Positions 32,822-44,291 of a DNA stretch of 47,982 nucleotides are shown here, piece after piece. The position numbers and the translations under genes were made by a program. The notes beneath the pieces were generated by a model, which did no database searches, was not told the DNA's origin, and worked only from the letters and a program-made list of their open reading frames with translations. The stretch is from Actinomycetospora callitridis (GTDB taxonomy: Bacteria; Actinomycetota; Actinomycetes; Mycobacteriales; Pseudonocardiaceae). Position 1 is the first letter of the stretch; every line of letters begins with the position of its first letter. The stretch lies in NCBI RefSeq assembly GCF_028737265.1, contig NZ_JAQZAK010000018.1:1-47982 (forward strand), given 5' to 3'.

Positions 32822-34957
32822 ATGTCCAGCGCGCCCGACGAGCCGCACCAGCTCGACCCGTCCCCGGACACGGGCGGCCGGTGGGCCACCGCGGACTCCG
32901 TGGTCGGGCGCGGGTCGCTGCTCGTCATCGGGCCGGTGGTCGTGGCGCTGCTGTGGGCGTTCGGCGCGCTGCCGGCGTGGGGCGCGGCCGCGCTCGGCGG
33001 CTTCCTCTGCGTCGTCGCGGTGGTCTTCCTCGTCCGGCTGCGCGGCGCGCGCACCGGCGACGGCGCCGAGGGGGCGCGCGTGGTCGTCGTCGGGGGCGGC
33101 TACGCGGGACTCGTGGCGGCGCGGGCGCTGCAGGCGCGGCTCCCCGGCGGCACGCGGGGCGGGCGCCACCTCGGCGCGGGCGACGCGGGCTCCGGCATCG
33201 CCGGCATCACGGTGATCGACCCGCAGGCGCACATGACCTACCAGCCGTTCCTGCCCGAGGCGGCGGCCGGCGCGATCGAGCCGCGCCACCTCACGGTGCC
33301 CCTGCGCCGGGTCCTGCGACGCTGCGACGTGATCACCGGGTCGGTCGCCGCGGTCGACGACTCCAGCCGCCGCGTGGTCGTCAGCCTGCCCGACGGCGGC
33401 ACCCGCGAGCTCACCTACGACGTGCTCGTGGTCTCGCCCGGCACGGCCCCGCGCCGCCTGCCGATCCCCGGTCTCGACGACCGCGCGCTCCCGTTCCGTT
33501 CGGTGACCGACGCCCTCGCCCTGCGCGAGCACGTGCTGTCCCGCCTGGACGCCGCCGCCTCGACGACCGACCTCGCCGAGCGCCGGCGCCTGCTCACCTT
33601 CACGGTCATCGGCGGCGGCTTCGCCGGCCTCGAGGTGCTCGGCGAGCTCGAGGACATGACGCGGCGCGCCGCCCGTCACCAGCCCGCCTACATCGGCGAG
33701 GAGGTCCGCTGGGTGGTGCTCGAGGCGGCCGGGCGGATCATGCCCGAGGTCAGCCCGGCGCTCGCCGCCCGCGTGCACGCCCAGCTGCTGCGCCGCGGCA
33801 TCGAGGTGCGGGTCGGCGCCAAGATCAGTTCCGTCGAGGGCGGGCAGGTCGTGCTCGCCGGCGGGACGACCTTCGCCACCGACACGATCGTCGTCGCGGC
33901 CGGCTCCGTGCCCAACCCGCTGCTCGAGCGCACCGACCTGCCCCTCGACGCGCGGGGCCGCGTGCGCTGCGCGACGACGCTGCAGGTGCGCGACCGCGCC
34001 CACGTGTTCACCGCCGGCGACTGTGCCGCGGTGCCGGACGTGACCGTCCCGACCACCCGCACCGGCGAACCGGCCACCACTGCCCCGACCGCCCAGCACG
34101 CCGTCCGCCAGGCCCGGCTGCTCGCGCGCAACGTCGACGCGTTCCTCTCCGGGCGCCTGCTGCGCGGCTACCGCCACAAGAACGCCGGCGCGGTCGCCGG
34201 GCTGGGGCGCCGCCGCGGCGCCGCGCAGATCGGGCCGCTGCGCATGACCGGGTGGCCCGCGTTCGTGCTCCACCGCGCCTACCACCTGTGGGCGATGCCC
34301 ACCGCCGACCGCACCGTGCGCATCGCCCTGGACTGGCTCGTGTCCGGCCTGCTCGGCCGGGACCTCGTCGCCGTCGGCCGCCGCGACGCCGCCCCCGTGC
34401 CCGACGCCGACGCACCGCCGACGGTGGCCCCGCGCGTCGAGGAGGACGCGACCGGCGAGACCGGCGAGCTGCCCGTCCTCCCGGTCACCGGCGGCATCCC
34501 GACGTGGGGCGCCGACCCGTCCGCGACCGGGTCGCGCCCCGTCGTCCGCCGGGCCCCGGTCGACCCGGCCGCCGAGCCGCTCCGGAGCGCCACCGACTCC
34601 CAGGGCATCCCGGCCCTGCAGATGGCCGTGATGCAGTCGGGCGACGTCCCCGCCGTGCCGGACGCCGCGAAGGACGCCGCGCAGGAGCCGCACCCGTCGC
34701 TGCCGTTCGCCGAGCAGCACACGGTCGAGGGCGGCCCCGCCGACCGCTACCCGCTGCCCGCGTTCCGCGAGCCCAGCCCGTCGCTGTCGTTCGGGGAGCC
34801 GGTGGGCGACCCGAGCCCGTCCGGGTCGTTCCGCGAGCCGCACCCGTCGTTCCCGACGGACGCCCGCGACGAGTCGACGGGCGGCCCCCGCGCGCCGTAC
34901 CCGTCGACGAGCAGGCCCCGCCACTCCCTGAGCGCCGACCACAGCCGCCGCAACTGA
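32822..34957 (+). CDS. NDH-2-like FAD/NAD(P) oxidoreductase with membrane anchor and repetitive tail
   Basis: 711 aa, much longer than typical type II NADH dehydrogenase (about 400-470). Residues about 31-73 hold two hydrophobic helices (LLVIGPVVVALLWAFGAL and AAALGGFLCVVAVVFLVRL). The flavoprotein core (about 85-500) has two Rossmann motifs, VVVVGGGYAGLVAA at 87-100 and FTVIGGGFAGLEVLGE, plus VFTAGDCAAVP. The segment from about 505 is low-complexity, with repeated PHPSLPF/PSPSLSF/PSPSGSF units. Role is probably quinone or electron-acceptor reduction at the membrane, by inference. Start ATG with GAGGAG upstream. Confidence 0.85.
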   Translation: MSSAPDEPHQLDPSPDTGGRWATADSVVGRGSLLVIGPVVVALLWAFGALPAWGAAALGGFLCVVAVVFLVRLRGARTGDGAEGARVVVVGGGYAGLVAARALQARLPGGTRGGRHLGAGDAGSGIAGITVIDPQAHMTYQPFLPEAAAGAIEPRHLTVPLRRVLRRCDVITGSVAAVDDSSRRVVVSLPDGGTRELTYDVLVVSPGTAPRRLPIPGLDDRALPFRSVTDALALREHVLSRLDAAASTTDLAERRRLLTFTVIGGGFAGLEVLGELEDMTRRAARHQPAYIGEEVRWVVLEAAGRIMPEVSPALAARVHAQLLRRGIEVRVGAKISSVEGGQVVLAGGTTFATDTIVVAAGSVPNPLLERTDLPLDARGRVRCATTLQVRDRAHVFTAGDCAAVPDVTVPTTRTGEPATTAPTAQHAVRQARLLARNVDAFLSGRLLRGYRHKNAGAVAGLGRRRGAAQIGPLRMTGWPAFVLHRAYHLWAMPTADRTVRIALDWLVSGLLGRDLVAVGRRDAAPVPDADAPPTVAPRVEEDATGETGELPVLPVTGGIPTWGADPSATGSRPVVRRAPVDPAAEPLRSATDSQGIPALQMAVMQSGDVPAVPDAAKDAAQEPHPSLPFAEQHTVEGGPADRYPLPAFREPSPSLSFGEPVGDPSPSGSFREPHPSFPTDARDESTGGPRAPYPSTSRPRHSLSADHSRRN

Positions 34958-34961
34958 GACC

Positions 34962-35008
34962 GTCACCGGCTGGTATCGCTCGCTCAGCGAGCGACACCAG
35001 CCAGTGAC
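34962..35008 (+). terminator. Strong terminator-like hairpin
   Basis: 23-nt arms with 21 pairs: 34962-34984 and 34986-35008, centred on C34985 (core TCGCTCGCT-C-AGCGAGCGA). It starts 4 nt after the NDH-2-like stop codon. No U-tract. The near-perfect symmetry also allows a cruciform. Confidence 0.7.
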
Positions 35009-35059
35009 CGCGGGAGAAATCGCCTGCGCGCCGCCACCGGTCGGTGGTGGCATGGCGCA

Positions 35060-35578
35060 GTGGACGTCGCGTTCTCGAAGCGCCCCGACGGCGGGTCGCT
35101 CGCGCTCATCGACCGGGAGGACGGGGTGCGGCTGCGGCTGCGCTCCTACGACCGCACGGGGGAGGTCCCGCACGACGCGGTCCACCTCATCGGCGAGCGC
35201 GCGCTGGGCCTGACCCGCGGGCTCTGGGGCTCCCTGCAGGCGGGCGCGCTGTTCGACAGCGTCGAGGTCGTGTCCGGCCGCCTGCGCCACGACCGCCGGC
35301 AGCGCTCCGACGCCGTCCGGCGGGAGAACGCGGCGGAGCTGCGGCTCGCCGAGACCGTCGTCGGCGTCCTCCAGCAGAGCCTCGACGGCGACGGTCCGTC
35401 GGCGAAGGCGGCGCTGGACCGGGCGTGGGGGATCACCGAGGCCGGCCCGAGCCCGTTCACGGCGGCGCAGGCCTCGGTCGCGGTCCAGGAGCTGCGCACG
35501 CTGCGGGAACGCTGGCGCGATCTCGCCCCGGACGAGACGATCACGTTCACCTGGCGGGCCGGGCGGCGCCGTCGCTGA
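35060..35578 (+). CDS. Hypothetical protein
   Basis: 172 aa, mostly soluble. N-terminal beta-rich part (MDVAFSKRPDGGSLALIDRE, RLRLRSYDRTG), a helical charged middle (about 85-115, Arg/Glu-rich, possible coiled coil), and a C-terminal TITFTWRAGRRRR with basic end. I recognise no family. GTG start; other frames through this stretch lack such periodicity. It sits just before the arg operon, but the arg promoter lies after its stop, so it is probably not part of it. Confidence 0.6.
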   Translation: MDVAFSKRPDGGSLALIDREDGVRLRLRSYDRTGEVPHDAVHLIGERALGLTRGLWGSLQAGALFDSVEVVSGRLRHDRRQRSDAVRRENAAELRLAETVVGVLQQSLDGDGPSAKAALDRAWGITEAGPSPFTAAQASVAVQELRTLRERWRDLAPDETITFTWRAGRRRR

Positions 35579-35586
35579 CCCCCTCG

Positions 35587-35622
35587 TTGCATGGATTTCC
35601 GTGAGCATGCATAGTGATGCGT
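35587..35622 (+). promoter_or_regulatory. argC promoter overlapped by two ARG boxes
   Basis: ATGCATAGTGATGCGT (35607-35622) closely resembles the 16-bp actinobacterial ArgR operator, of type TTGCATAACGATGCAA as I recall it from mycobacteria. A weaker box starts TTGCAT at 35587. Read as a promoter, TTGCAT (35587-35592), 17 nt, CATAGT (35610-35615) puts the transcription start at the argC ATG, so ArgR would cover both -35 and -10. Confidence 0.75.
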
Positions 35623-36648
35623 ATGCGCGTCGCCGTGGCCGGAGCCAGTGGGTACGTTGGGGGTGAGGTGCTGCGGCTCGCCCTGGGCCACCCCGAGGTC
35701 GAGATCGGGGCGGTGACGGCGGGGGAGTCCGCGGGCACCGCGCTCGGCGGCCACCAGCCCCACCTGCCCACCCTCGCCGACCGGACGATCGCGGAGTCCA
35801 CGTCCGAGCAGCTCGCCGGGCACGACGTCGTCTTCCTCGCCCTGCCGCACGGGCGTTCTGCTGAGCTCGCTGCGCAGCTGCCGGACGATGTGCTCGTCGT
35901 CGACTGCGGCGCCGACCACCGGCTGACCGACCCGGCGGCCTGGCAGCGCTGGTACGGCGGCGAGCACGCCGGCGCCTGGCCCTACGGCCTGCCCGAGCTG
36001 CCCGGTGCGCGCGAGGCGCTGCGTGGCAGCCGCCGCATCGCCGTCCCCGGCTGCTACCCGACGGCGAGCACCCTGGCGTCCTTCCCCGCCGTGGCGGCCG
36101 GGCTCGTGCGCCCGGACATCAGCATCGTCGCCTTCTCCGGCACCTCGGGCGCGGGACGGGCCGCCAAGGCGCACCTGCTCGGCTCCGAGGTCATGGGCTC
36201 GGCCACCGCGTACGGCGTCGGCGGCGGGCACCGGCACACCCCGGAGATCGTCCAGAACCTCGCGACGGTCAGCCCGGAGCCGGTGCGGGTGTCGTTCACC
36301 CCCGTCCTCGCCCCGATGCCGCGCGGCATCCTCGCCGTCGCGAGCGCCCCGCTGGCCGACGACGCCGTCACCGAGGACCAGGCCCGCGAGGTCTACGCCA
36401 AGGCCTACGCCGCCGAACCGTTCGTGCACCTGCTGCCGGCCGGCGTCCAGCCCGCGACCAAGTCGGTGGTCGGGTCGAACGCCGTGCAGATCCAGGTCGC
36501 CGTCGACCCCGACGCCGGGCGCCTCGTCGTCACCGCCGTCATCGACAACCTCACCAAGGGCACCGCCGGCGGCGCGTTCCAGTCGGTCAACCTCGCCCTG
36601 GGGCTCGACGAGACCCTCGGGCTCGCGACGACAGGAGTGAGCCCGTGA
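35623..36648 (+). CDS. argC: N-acetyl-gamma-glutamyl-phosphate reductase
   Basis: Third step of arginine synthesis, NADPH-dependent reduction of N-acetylglutamyl phosphate. 341 aa. MRVAVAGASGYVGGEVLRLA is the NADP Rossmann motif; VVDCGADHRLTD; IAVPGCYPTASTL carries the catalytic Cys; SGTSGAGRAAK and GGGHRHTPEI follow. I start at ATG 35623: a CATAGT -10 lies 7 nt upstream and there is no Shine-Dalgarno, predicting a leaderless transcript. In-frame GTG 35614 and ATG 35617 lie inside the ARG box. First gene of argCJBDFRGH. Confidence 0.96.
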   Translation: MRVAVAGASGYVGGEVLRLALGHPEVEIGAVTAGESAGTALGGHQPHLPTLADRTIAESTSEQLAGHDVVFLALPHGRSAELAAQLPDDVLVVDCGADHRLTDPAAWQRWYGGEHAGAWPYGLPELPGAREALRGSRRIAVPGCYPTASTLASFPAVAAGLVRPDISIVAFSGTSGAGRAAKAHLLGSEVMGSATAYGVGGGHRHTPEIVQNLATVSPEPVRVSFTPVLAPMPRGILAVASAPLADDAVTEDQAREVYAKAYAAEPFVHLLPAGVQPATKSVVGSNAVQIQVAVDPDAGRLVVTAVIDNLTKGTAGGAFQSVNLALGLDETLGLATTGVSP

Positions 36649-37805
36649 GCGTCACCGCCGCCCGGGGATTCCGGGCCGCCGGCGTCCGCGCCGGCCTGCG
36701 GGCGCACGGTGAGCGCCCCGACCTCGCGCTGGTGGTCAACGACGGTCCGACGCAGGTCGCCGCCGGGGTCTTCACCCGCAACCAGGTCAAGGCCGCCCCC
36801 GTGCTGTGGTCGCAGCAGGTGCTCGTCGAGCACGACCTGCGCGCCGTCGTCCTCAACGCCGGCGGGGCCAACGCCTGCACCGGGCCCGACGGGTTCGGCG
36901 ACACCCACCGCACCGCCGAGAAGGTCGCCGACGTCCTGCGCTGCGGGGCCATCGAGGTCGCCGTCTGCTCGACCGGCCTCATCGGCGAGCGCCTGCCGCT
37001 GTCGAAGCTCCTCGCCGGGGTCGACGCCGCCGCGGCGGAGCTCGCCGACGGCGAGGAGGCCGGCACCGCCGCCGCCACCGCCGTGCTCACCACCGACACC
37101 GTCGACAAGCAGGCCGCCCGCACCCGCCACGGATGGACGGTCGGCGGCTTCGCCAAGGGCGCCGGGATGATGGCGCCGAGCCTCGCGACGATGCTCGTCG
37201 TCGTCACCACCGACGCCGTCGTGGACGCCGCCACCGCCGACGCCGCCCTGCGCGCCGCGACGTCGACGACGTTCGACCGCCTCGACATCGACGGCGCCAC
37301 CAGCACCAACGACACCGTCCTGCTGCTCGCCTCCGGGGCCTCCGGGATCGAGGCCGACGCCGCCGCCTTCACCGAGGTGCTCACCGAGGTCTGCGACGAG
37401 CTCGCGAAGGGGCTGCAGGCCGACGCCGAGGGCGTCACCAAGCGGATCGCCGTCACCGTGACCGGCGCCCGCGACGACCGCGACGCCCTGCTCGGCGCCC
37501 GCACGATCGCCCGCGACAGCCTCGTGAAGACCGCGCTCTTCGGCTCCGACCCCAACTGGGGCCGGATCGCCGCCGCGGTCGGGGCGAGCGAGGCGTACGT
37601 CGACCCGCAGAGCCTGAGCGTCACCGTGAACGGCGTGCTGCTCTGCGAGGCCGCTGCGGCCGTCGGCGACCGTTCGAAGGCCGACCTCTCCGGCCCGGAG
37701 GTCACCGTCGACGTCGACCTCGGGCTGGGCGACGGGCGGGCCACCGTGCTCACCACGGACCTGTCGCACGCGTACGTCGAGGAGAACAGCGCGTATTCAT
37801 CATGA
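36645..37805 (+). CDS. argJ: Bifunctional ornithine acetyltransferase / N-acetylglutamate synthase
   Basis: 386-aa proenzyme that recycles the acetyl group from N-acetylornithine to glutamate, so no separate ArgE is needed. The autocleavage site is visible: KGAGMMAPSLATML with nucleophile T182 becoming the beta-chain N-terminus. Other blocks: VLNAGGANACTGPDG, STGLIGERLP, GSDPNWGRIAAAVG and terminal VEENSAYSS. GTG start overlaps the argC stop (GTGA). Confidence 0.97.
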   Translation: MSVTAARGFRAAGVRAGLRAHGERPDLALVVNDGPTQVAAGVFTRNQVKAAPVLWSQQVLVEHDLRAVVLNAGGANACTGPDGFGDTHRTAEKVADVLRCGAIEVAVCSTGLIGERLPLSKLLAGVDAAAAELADGEEAGTAAATAVLTTDTVDKQAARTRHGWTVGGFAKGAGMMAPSLATMLVVVTTDAVVDAATADAALRAATSTTFDRLDIDGATSTNDTVLLLASGASGIEADAAAFTEVLTEVCDELAKGLQADAEGVTKRIAVTVTGARDDRDALLGARTIARDSLVKTALFGSDPNWGRIAAAVGASEAYVDPQSLSVTVNGVLLCEAAAAVGDRSKADLSGPEVTVDVDLGLGDGRATVLTTDLSHAYVEENSAYSS

Positions 37806-37818
37806 TTCTGGCTTCGAC

Positions 37819-38769
37819 ATGACCGACATCGACACCGACCAGACGCTCACGTCCATCCCCGTCCCCGCCGACGTCCCCGACCGTCTCCACTCGGCTGCCG
37901 CCAAGGCCGGCGTGCTGGCCGAGGCGCTGCCGTGGCTGCAGCGCTTCCAGGGCGCGGTGGTCGTCGTCAAGTACGGCGGCAACGCCATGACCGACGACGC
38001 GCTGCGCCGGGCGTTCGCCGAGGACATGGTCTTCCTGCGCCTCGCCGGCATCCGCCCCGTGGTCGTCCACGGTGGCGGGCCGCAGATCACGAGCATGCTC
38101 GGGCGGCTCGGCATGGAGGGCGAGTTCCGCGGCGGCCTGCGCGTCACCACGCCCGAGACCATGGACGTGGTGCGGATGGTGCTCGTCGGCCAGGTCGGCC
38201 GCGAGCTCGTCGGGCTCATCAACGCCCACGGCCCCTATGCCGTCGGGCTCTCGGGCGAGGACGCGCGCCTGTTCACCGCGGCCCGGCGCACCGCGACCGT
38301 CGACGGCGAGGCGGTCGACGTCGGGCTGGTGGGCGACGTCGTCGACGTCAACCCGGCGGCGGTGCTCGACCTCGTGGCGGGCGGGCGCATCCCGGTGGTC
38401 TCGACGGTCGCGCCGGACGTCGACGGCGTCGTGCACAACGTCAACGCCGACACCGCCGCGGCCGCGCTGGCCGAGGCCCTCGGCGCCCGCAAGCTCGTCG
38501 TCCTCACCGACGTCGAGGGGCTCTACACCGACTGGCCGGACCGCTCGAGCCTGCGCTCGCAGATCGACGACACCGAGCTCGCCACGCTCCTGCCGAGCCT
38601 GGCCAGCGGGATGATCCCGAAGATGGAGGCCTGCCTGCGGGCCGTGCGCGGCGGTGTCCCGCGCGCCCACGTCATCGACGGCCGGGTCGCGCACTCGGTG
38701 CTGCTCGAGGTGTTCACCAGCGCAGGGGTCGGGACGATGGTCGTCCCGACGGACGGGAAGGAGGCCTGA
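37819..38769 (+). CDS. argB: Acetylglutamate kinase
   Basis: 316 aa; phosphorylates N-acetylglutamate, usually the arginine-feedback-inhibited step. VVVKYGGNAMTDD binds ATP phosphate; VVHGGGPQITSMLGRLG; VNADTAAAALAEALGARKLV; LTDVEGLYTDWP and GGVPRAHVIDGR follow. The N-terminal helix upstream of KYGGNA (about 20-45, LHSAAAKAGVLAEALPWLQR) matches the hexamer-forming, arginine-sensitive ArgB type. 13 nt after argJ. Confidence 0.97.
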   Translation: MTDIDTDQTLTSIPVPADVPDRLHSAAAKAGVLAEALPWLQRFQGAVVVVKYGGNAMTDDALRRAFAEDMVFLRLAGIRPVVVHGGGPQITSMLGRLGMEGEFRGGLRVTTPETMDVVRMVLVGQVGRELVGLINAHGPYAVGLSGEDARLFTAARRTATVDGEAVDVGLVGDVVDVNPAAVLDLVAGGRIPVVSTVAPDVDGVVHNVNADTAAAALAEALGARKLVVLTDVEGLYTDWPDRSSLRSQIDDTELATLLPSLASGMIPKMEACLRAVRGGVPRAHVIDGRVAHSVLLEVFTSAGVGTMVVPTDGKEA

Positions 38770-38771
38770 CG

Positions 38772-39991
38772 ATGACGGCGATCGCCAAGGAGACGGCTGC
38801 AGCCGGTGAGGACCTCCGCCGTCGGTGGGCCGCCTCGCTCATGGACAACTACGGCACGCCGCCGATCAGCCTCGTGCGCGGCGACGGTGCGCGGGTGTGG
38901 GACGCCGACGGCACCGAGTACCTCGACCTGCTCGGCGGCATCGCGGTCAACCTGCTCGGCCACGCGCACCCGGCCGTGGTCGAGGCGGTGTCCCGGCAGG
39001 TCGCGACGCTGGGCCACACGTCGAACCTCGTCATCAACCCCCTGACCGTCGAGCTCGCGGAGCGCCTGCTCGGGCTGCTCGGCCACGAGGGTCGCGTGCT
39101 GTTCTGCAACTCCGGCGCCGAGGCCAACGAGACCGCCTTCAAGATCGCCCGGCGCACCGGGCGCCCGAAGATCATCGCCGCCGAGAACGCGTTCCACGGC
39201 CGGACGATGGGCGCGCTCTCGCTGACGGGGCAGCCGGCCAAGCGGACGCCGTTCGAGCCGCTCGTGCCCGGCGTGGAGTTCGTGCCCTACGGGGACGTCG
39301 AGGCGCTGCGCGCGGCCGTCGACGACGACACCGCTGCGGTGTTCCTCGAGCCGATGCAGGGCGAGGCCGGCGTCATCGTCCCCGCCGACGGGTACCTGCG
39401 CGCCGCCCGCGACATCACCACCGAGCGCGGCGCCCTGCTCGTGCTCGACGAGGTCCAGACCGGTGTCGGGCGCACCGGCCTGTGGTTCGCCCACCAGCGG
39501 ACCGACGTCGTCCCGGACGTCGTCACGCTGGCCAAGGGCCTCGGCGGCGGGCTGCCGATCGGCGCCTGCATCGGGGTCGGGGCGGCCGGCGACCTCCTCG
39601 GCCCGGGCCAGCACGGCACCACCTTCGGCGGCAACCCCGTGTGCTGCGCCGCGGCGCTCGCCGTCCTCGACACGATCGCCTCCGAAGGGCTGCTCGAGCG
39701 GGCCACCGCCCTGGGTCGCGACGTCGCCACGCGGATCGAGGGTCTGGGCCACGGTCAGGTCGACCACGTCGACGCGGTCGGCATCCTCATCGGGATCGCC
39801 CTGCGCAGCCCGATCTCCACCCAGGTCACCGCCGCGGCCCGCGAGTCCGGCTACCTGATCAACAACGCCGTCCCGGAGCGGGTGCGGCTCGCGCCGCCGG
39901 TCGTGGTCACCGACGCCCAGCTCGACGGCTTCCTCGCCGTCCTGCCCGAGGTGCTCGACCAGGGCGCGGCCGCCGCGGAGGCGGCGGGCTC

Positions 39992-39995
<4 letters not shown>
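38772..39995 (+). CDS. argD: Acetylornithine aminotransferase
   Basis: 407-aa PLP class III aminotransferase converting N-acetylglutamate semialdehyde to N-acetylornithine. LLGGIAVNLLGHAHPAVVEA, FCNSGAEANETAFKIAR, AFHGRTMGALSLTGQ, the PLP-binding VLDEVQTGVGRTG, and LAKGLGGGLPIGA with the Schiff-base Lys. Ends in an Ala-rich tail. ATG starts 2 nt after the argB stop; its own stop overlaps argF (GTGA). Confidence 0.97.
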
Positions 39996-41001
<1,006 letters not shown>

Positions 41002-41005
<4 letters not shown>

Positions 41006-41564
41006 CCGAGACCAGGGGCATCCCGAGGAGCACGCCGATGGGGAGCCGTGCCGCGCGCCAGGCTCGCGTCGTCTCGTTGCTCACCGAGCGCGAGGTGCAC
41101 AGCCAGGCGGAGCTCGCGGCGCTGCTCGCGTCCGAGGGCGTCGAGGTCACCCAGGCCACGCTCTCGCGTGACCTCGACGAGCTGGGCGCGGTGAAGCTGC
41201 GCGGGGCCGACGGCGGTGTCGGCCGCTACGTCGTGCCCGACGACGGCAGCCCGGTGCGCGGCGTCGTCGGAGGCACCGACAGACTGTCCCGGCTGCTCGC
41301 CGAGCTGCTGGTCTCCGCCGACCACTCCGGCAACCTGGCGGTGCTGCGCACCCCACCGGGGGCCGCGCACTACCTGGCCAGCTCACTGGACCGCGCGGCC
41401 CTGGCCGAGGTGGTCGGCTGTATCGCCGGTGACGACACGGTGCTCGTCGTCGCCCGCGAGCCCCTCGACGGGGCAGGTCTCGCGGCGCTGCTGCGGACGT
41501 TGAGCACCCGGACGACGGCGCGGTCGTCCTCGACCATCGAGCGTGAGCAGGAAGAGGGAGAGCA

Positions 41565-41568
<4 letters not shown>
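41002..41568 (+). CDS. argR: Arginine repressor
   Basis: 188 aa. N-terminal winged helix: RQARVVSLLTEREVHSQAEL and VEVTQATLSRDLDELGAVKL. C-terminal oligomerisation and arginine-binding domain: HSGNLAVLRTPPGAAHYLAS and IAGDDTVLVV. A Ser/Thr/Glu-rich tail follows. ATGA overlap with argF; GTGA overlap with argG. It should repress the argC promoter when arginine is present, closing an autoregulatory loop within its own operon. Confidence 0.96.
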
Positions 41569-42757
<1,189 letters not shown>

Positions 42758-42758
<1 letters not shown>

Positions 42759-44182
42759 TGCCGGAAGGGTCTGCCCTCTGGGGCGGGCGGTTCGCGTCCG
42801 GACCGGACGCGGTGATGGCGGCGCTGTCGAAGTCGACGCAGTTCGACTGGGTGCTCGCGCCCTACGACATCGCCGGCTCCCGCGCCCACGCCCGGGTGCT
42901 GCACGGCGCGGGGCTGCTCACCGACGAGCAGCTCGAGGCCATGCTCGACGGGCTGCGCCGCCTCGCCGAGGACGTCGACTCCGGCGCGTTCCTGCCCGCC
43001 GAGGACGACGAGGACGTGCACACCGCCCTCGAGCGGGGTCTCATCGAACGGGCGGGGGAGGACGTCGGCGGGCGCCTGCGCGCCGGCCGCTCCCGCAACG
43101 ACCAGATCGCCACCCAGCTGCGGATGTGGCTGCGCGACGAGCTGCGCGAGGTGGTGCGCGGCGTGGCGGGTGTGGTCGACGCGCTGCTCATCCAGGCCCG
43201 CGCGTACCCGGACGCCGCCATGCCCGGCCGCACGCACCTGCAGCACGCGCAGCCGGTGCTGCTGGCCCACCACCTGGCGGCGCACGCCCAGGCCCTGCTG
43301 CGGGACGTCGGCCGGTGCCGGGACCTCGACCGGCGCCTGGCGTACTCGCCCTACGGGTCGGGGGCGCTGGCGGGGACCTCGCTGGGCCTCGACCCGGCGG
43401 CCGTCGCCCACGACCTGGGGTTCGTCGACGCCGTCGACAACTCCATCGACGGGACGGCGTCGCGCGACCTCGCCGCCGAGGGCGCGTACGTGCTGGCCCA
43501 GATCGCGGTGGACCTCTCCCGGATCGCCGAGGAGGTCATCCTCTGGGCGACCGCGGAGTTCGGGTACGTGACGCTCGCGGACGCCTGGTCGACCGGGTCG
43601 TCGATCATGCCGCAGAAGAAGAACCCGGACGTCGCGGAGCTCGCGCGCGGCAAGGCCGGCCGGCTCGTCGGGAACCTCGCGGGCCTGATGACCACCCTCA
43701 AAGCCCTGCCGCTCGCGTACAACCGGGACCTGCAGGAGGACAAGGAGCCGCTGTTCGACTCGGCGGCCCAGCTCGCGATGGTCCTCCCGGCGATGGCCGG
43801 AATGATCAGGACGCTGACGTTCCACACCGACCGTCTCGCCGAGCTCGCCCCGGCGGGCTTCACGCTGGCCACCGACCTTGCCGAGTGGCTGGTCCGCCAG
43901 GGCGTGCCGTTCCGCCGGGCCCACGCCGCGGCGGGCGCCTGCGTCCGCGCGGCCGAGTCCCGCGGCGTGGGGCTCGACGAGCTCACCGACGCCGAGCTGG
44001 CCGAGTGCGACCCGGCGCTGACCCCCGACGTCCGCGCCGTGCTCACGGTCGCCGGCTCGATCGCCTCGCGCGACGCGCACGGCGGCACCGCCCCGAAGCG
44101 CGTGTCGGAGCAGCTCGACCGCGTCTTCGCCGCCGCGATCGAGGCCCACGCCTGGGCCGGGCGCCCGATCGACCGTCGCTGA
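42758..44182 (+). CDS. argH: Argininosuccinate lyase
   Basis: 474 aa; releases arginine and fumarate. ALWGGRFASGPDAVMAALSK; AGRSRNDQIATQLRMWLRDE; PGRTHLQHAQPVLLAHHLAA; catalytic-loop signature GSSIMPQKKNPDVAELARGK; NRDLQEDKEPLF. Last gene of the arg operon. Followed 17 nt later by the dispersed structured element. Confidence 0.97.
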
Positions 44183-44199
44183 CGGTCACCCGGCTTCGT

Positions 44200-44275
44200 G
44201 TCAGCGACGGACCGTCGCAGACGTCGAGTCTGTCCGAATCGGGGGACACGCCGACAGGGCCACGCAGACGATCGG
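44200..44275 (+). repeat. Dispersed structured intergenic element, copy B
   Basis: Starts 17 nt after the argH stop. Hairpin 1: GCGACGG-A-CCGTCGC; hairpin 2: CAGAC-GTCGA-GTCTG; then a segment shared with copy A (AATCGGGGG...CACGCCGA...AGGGCCACGCA...CGATC). Left end GTCAGCG and GCAGACGTCG are identical to copy A. Confidence 0.65.
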
Positions 44276-44291
44276 GCTGGGCACCTCGGGC

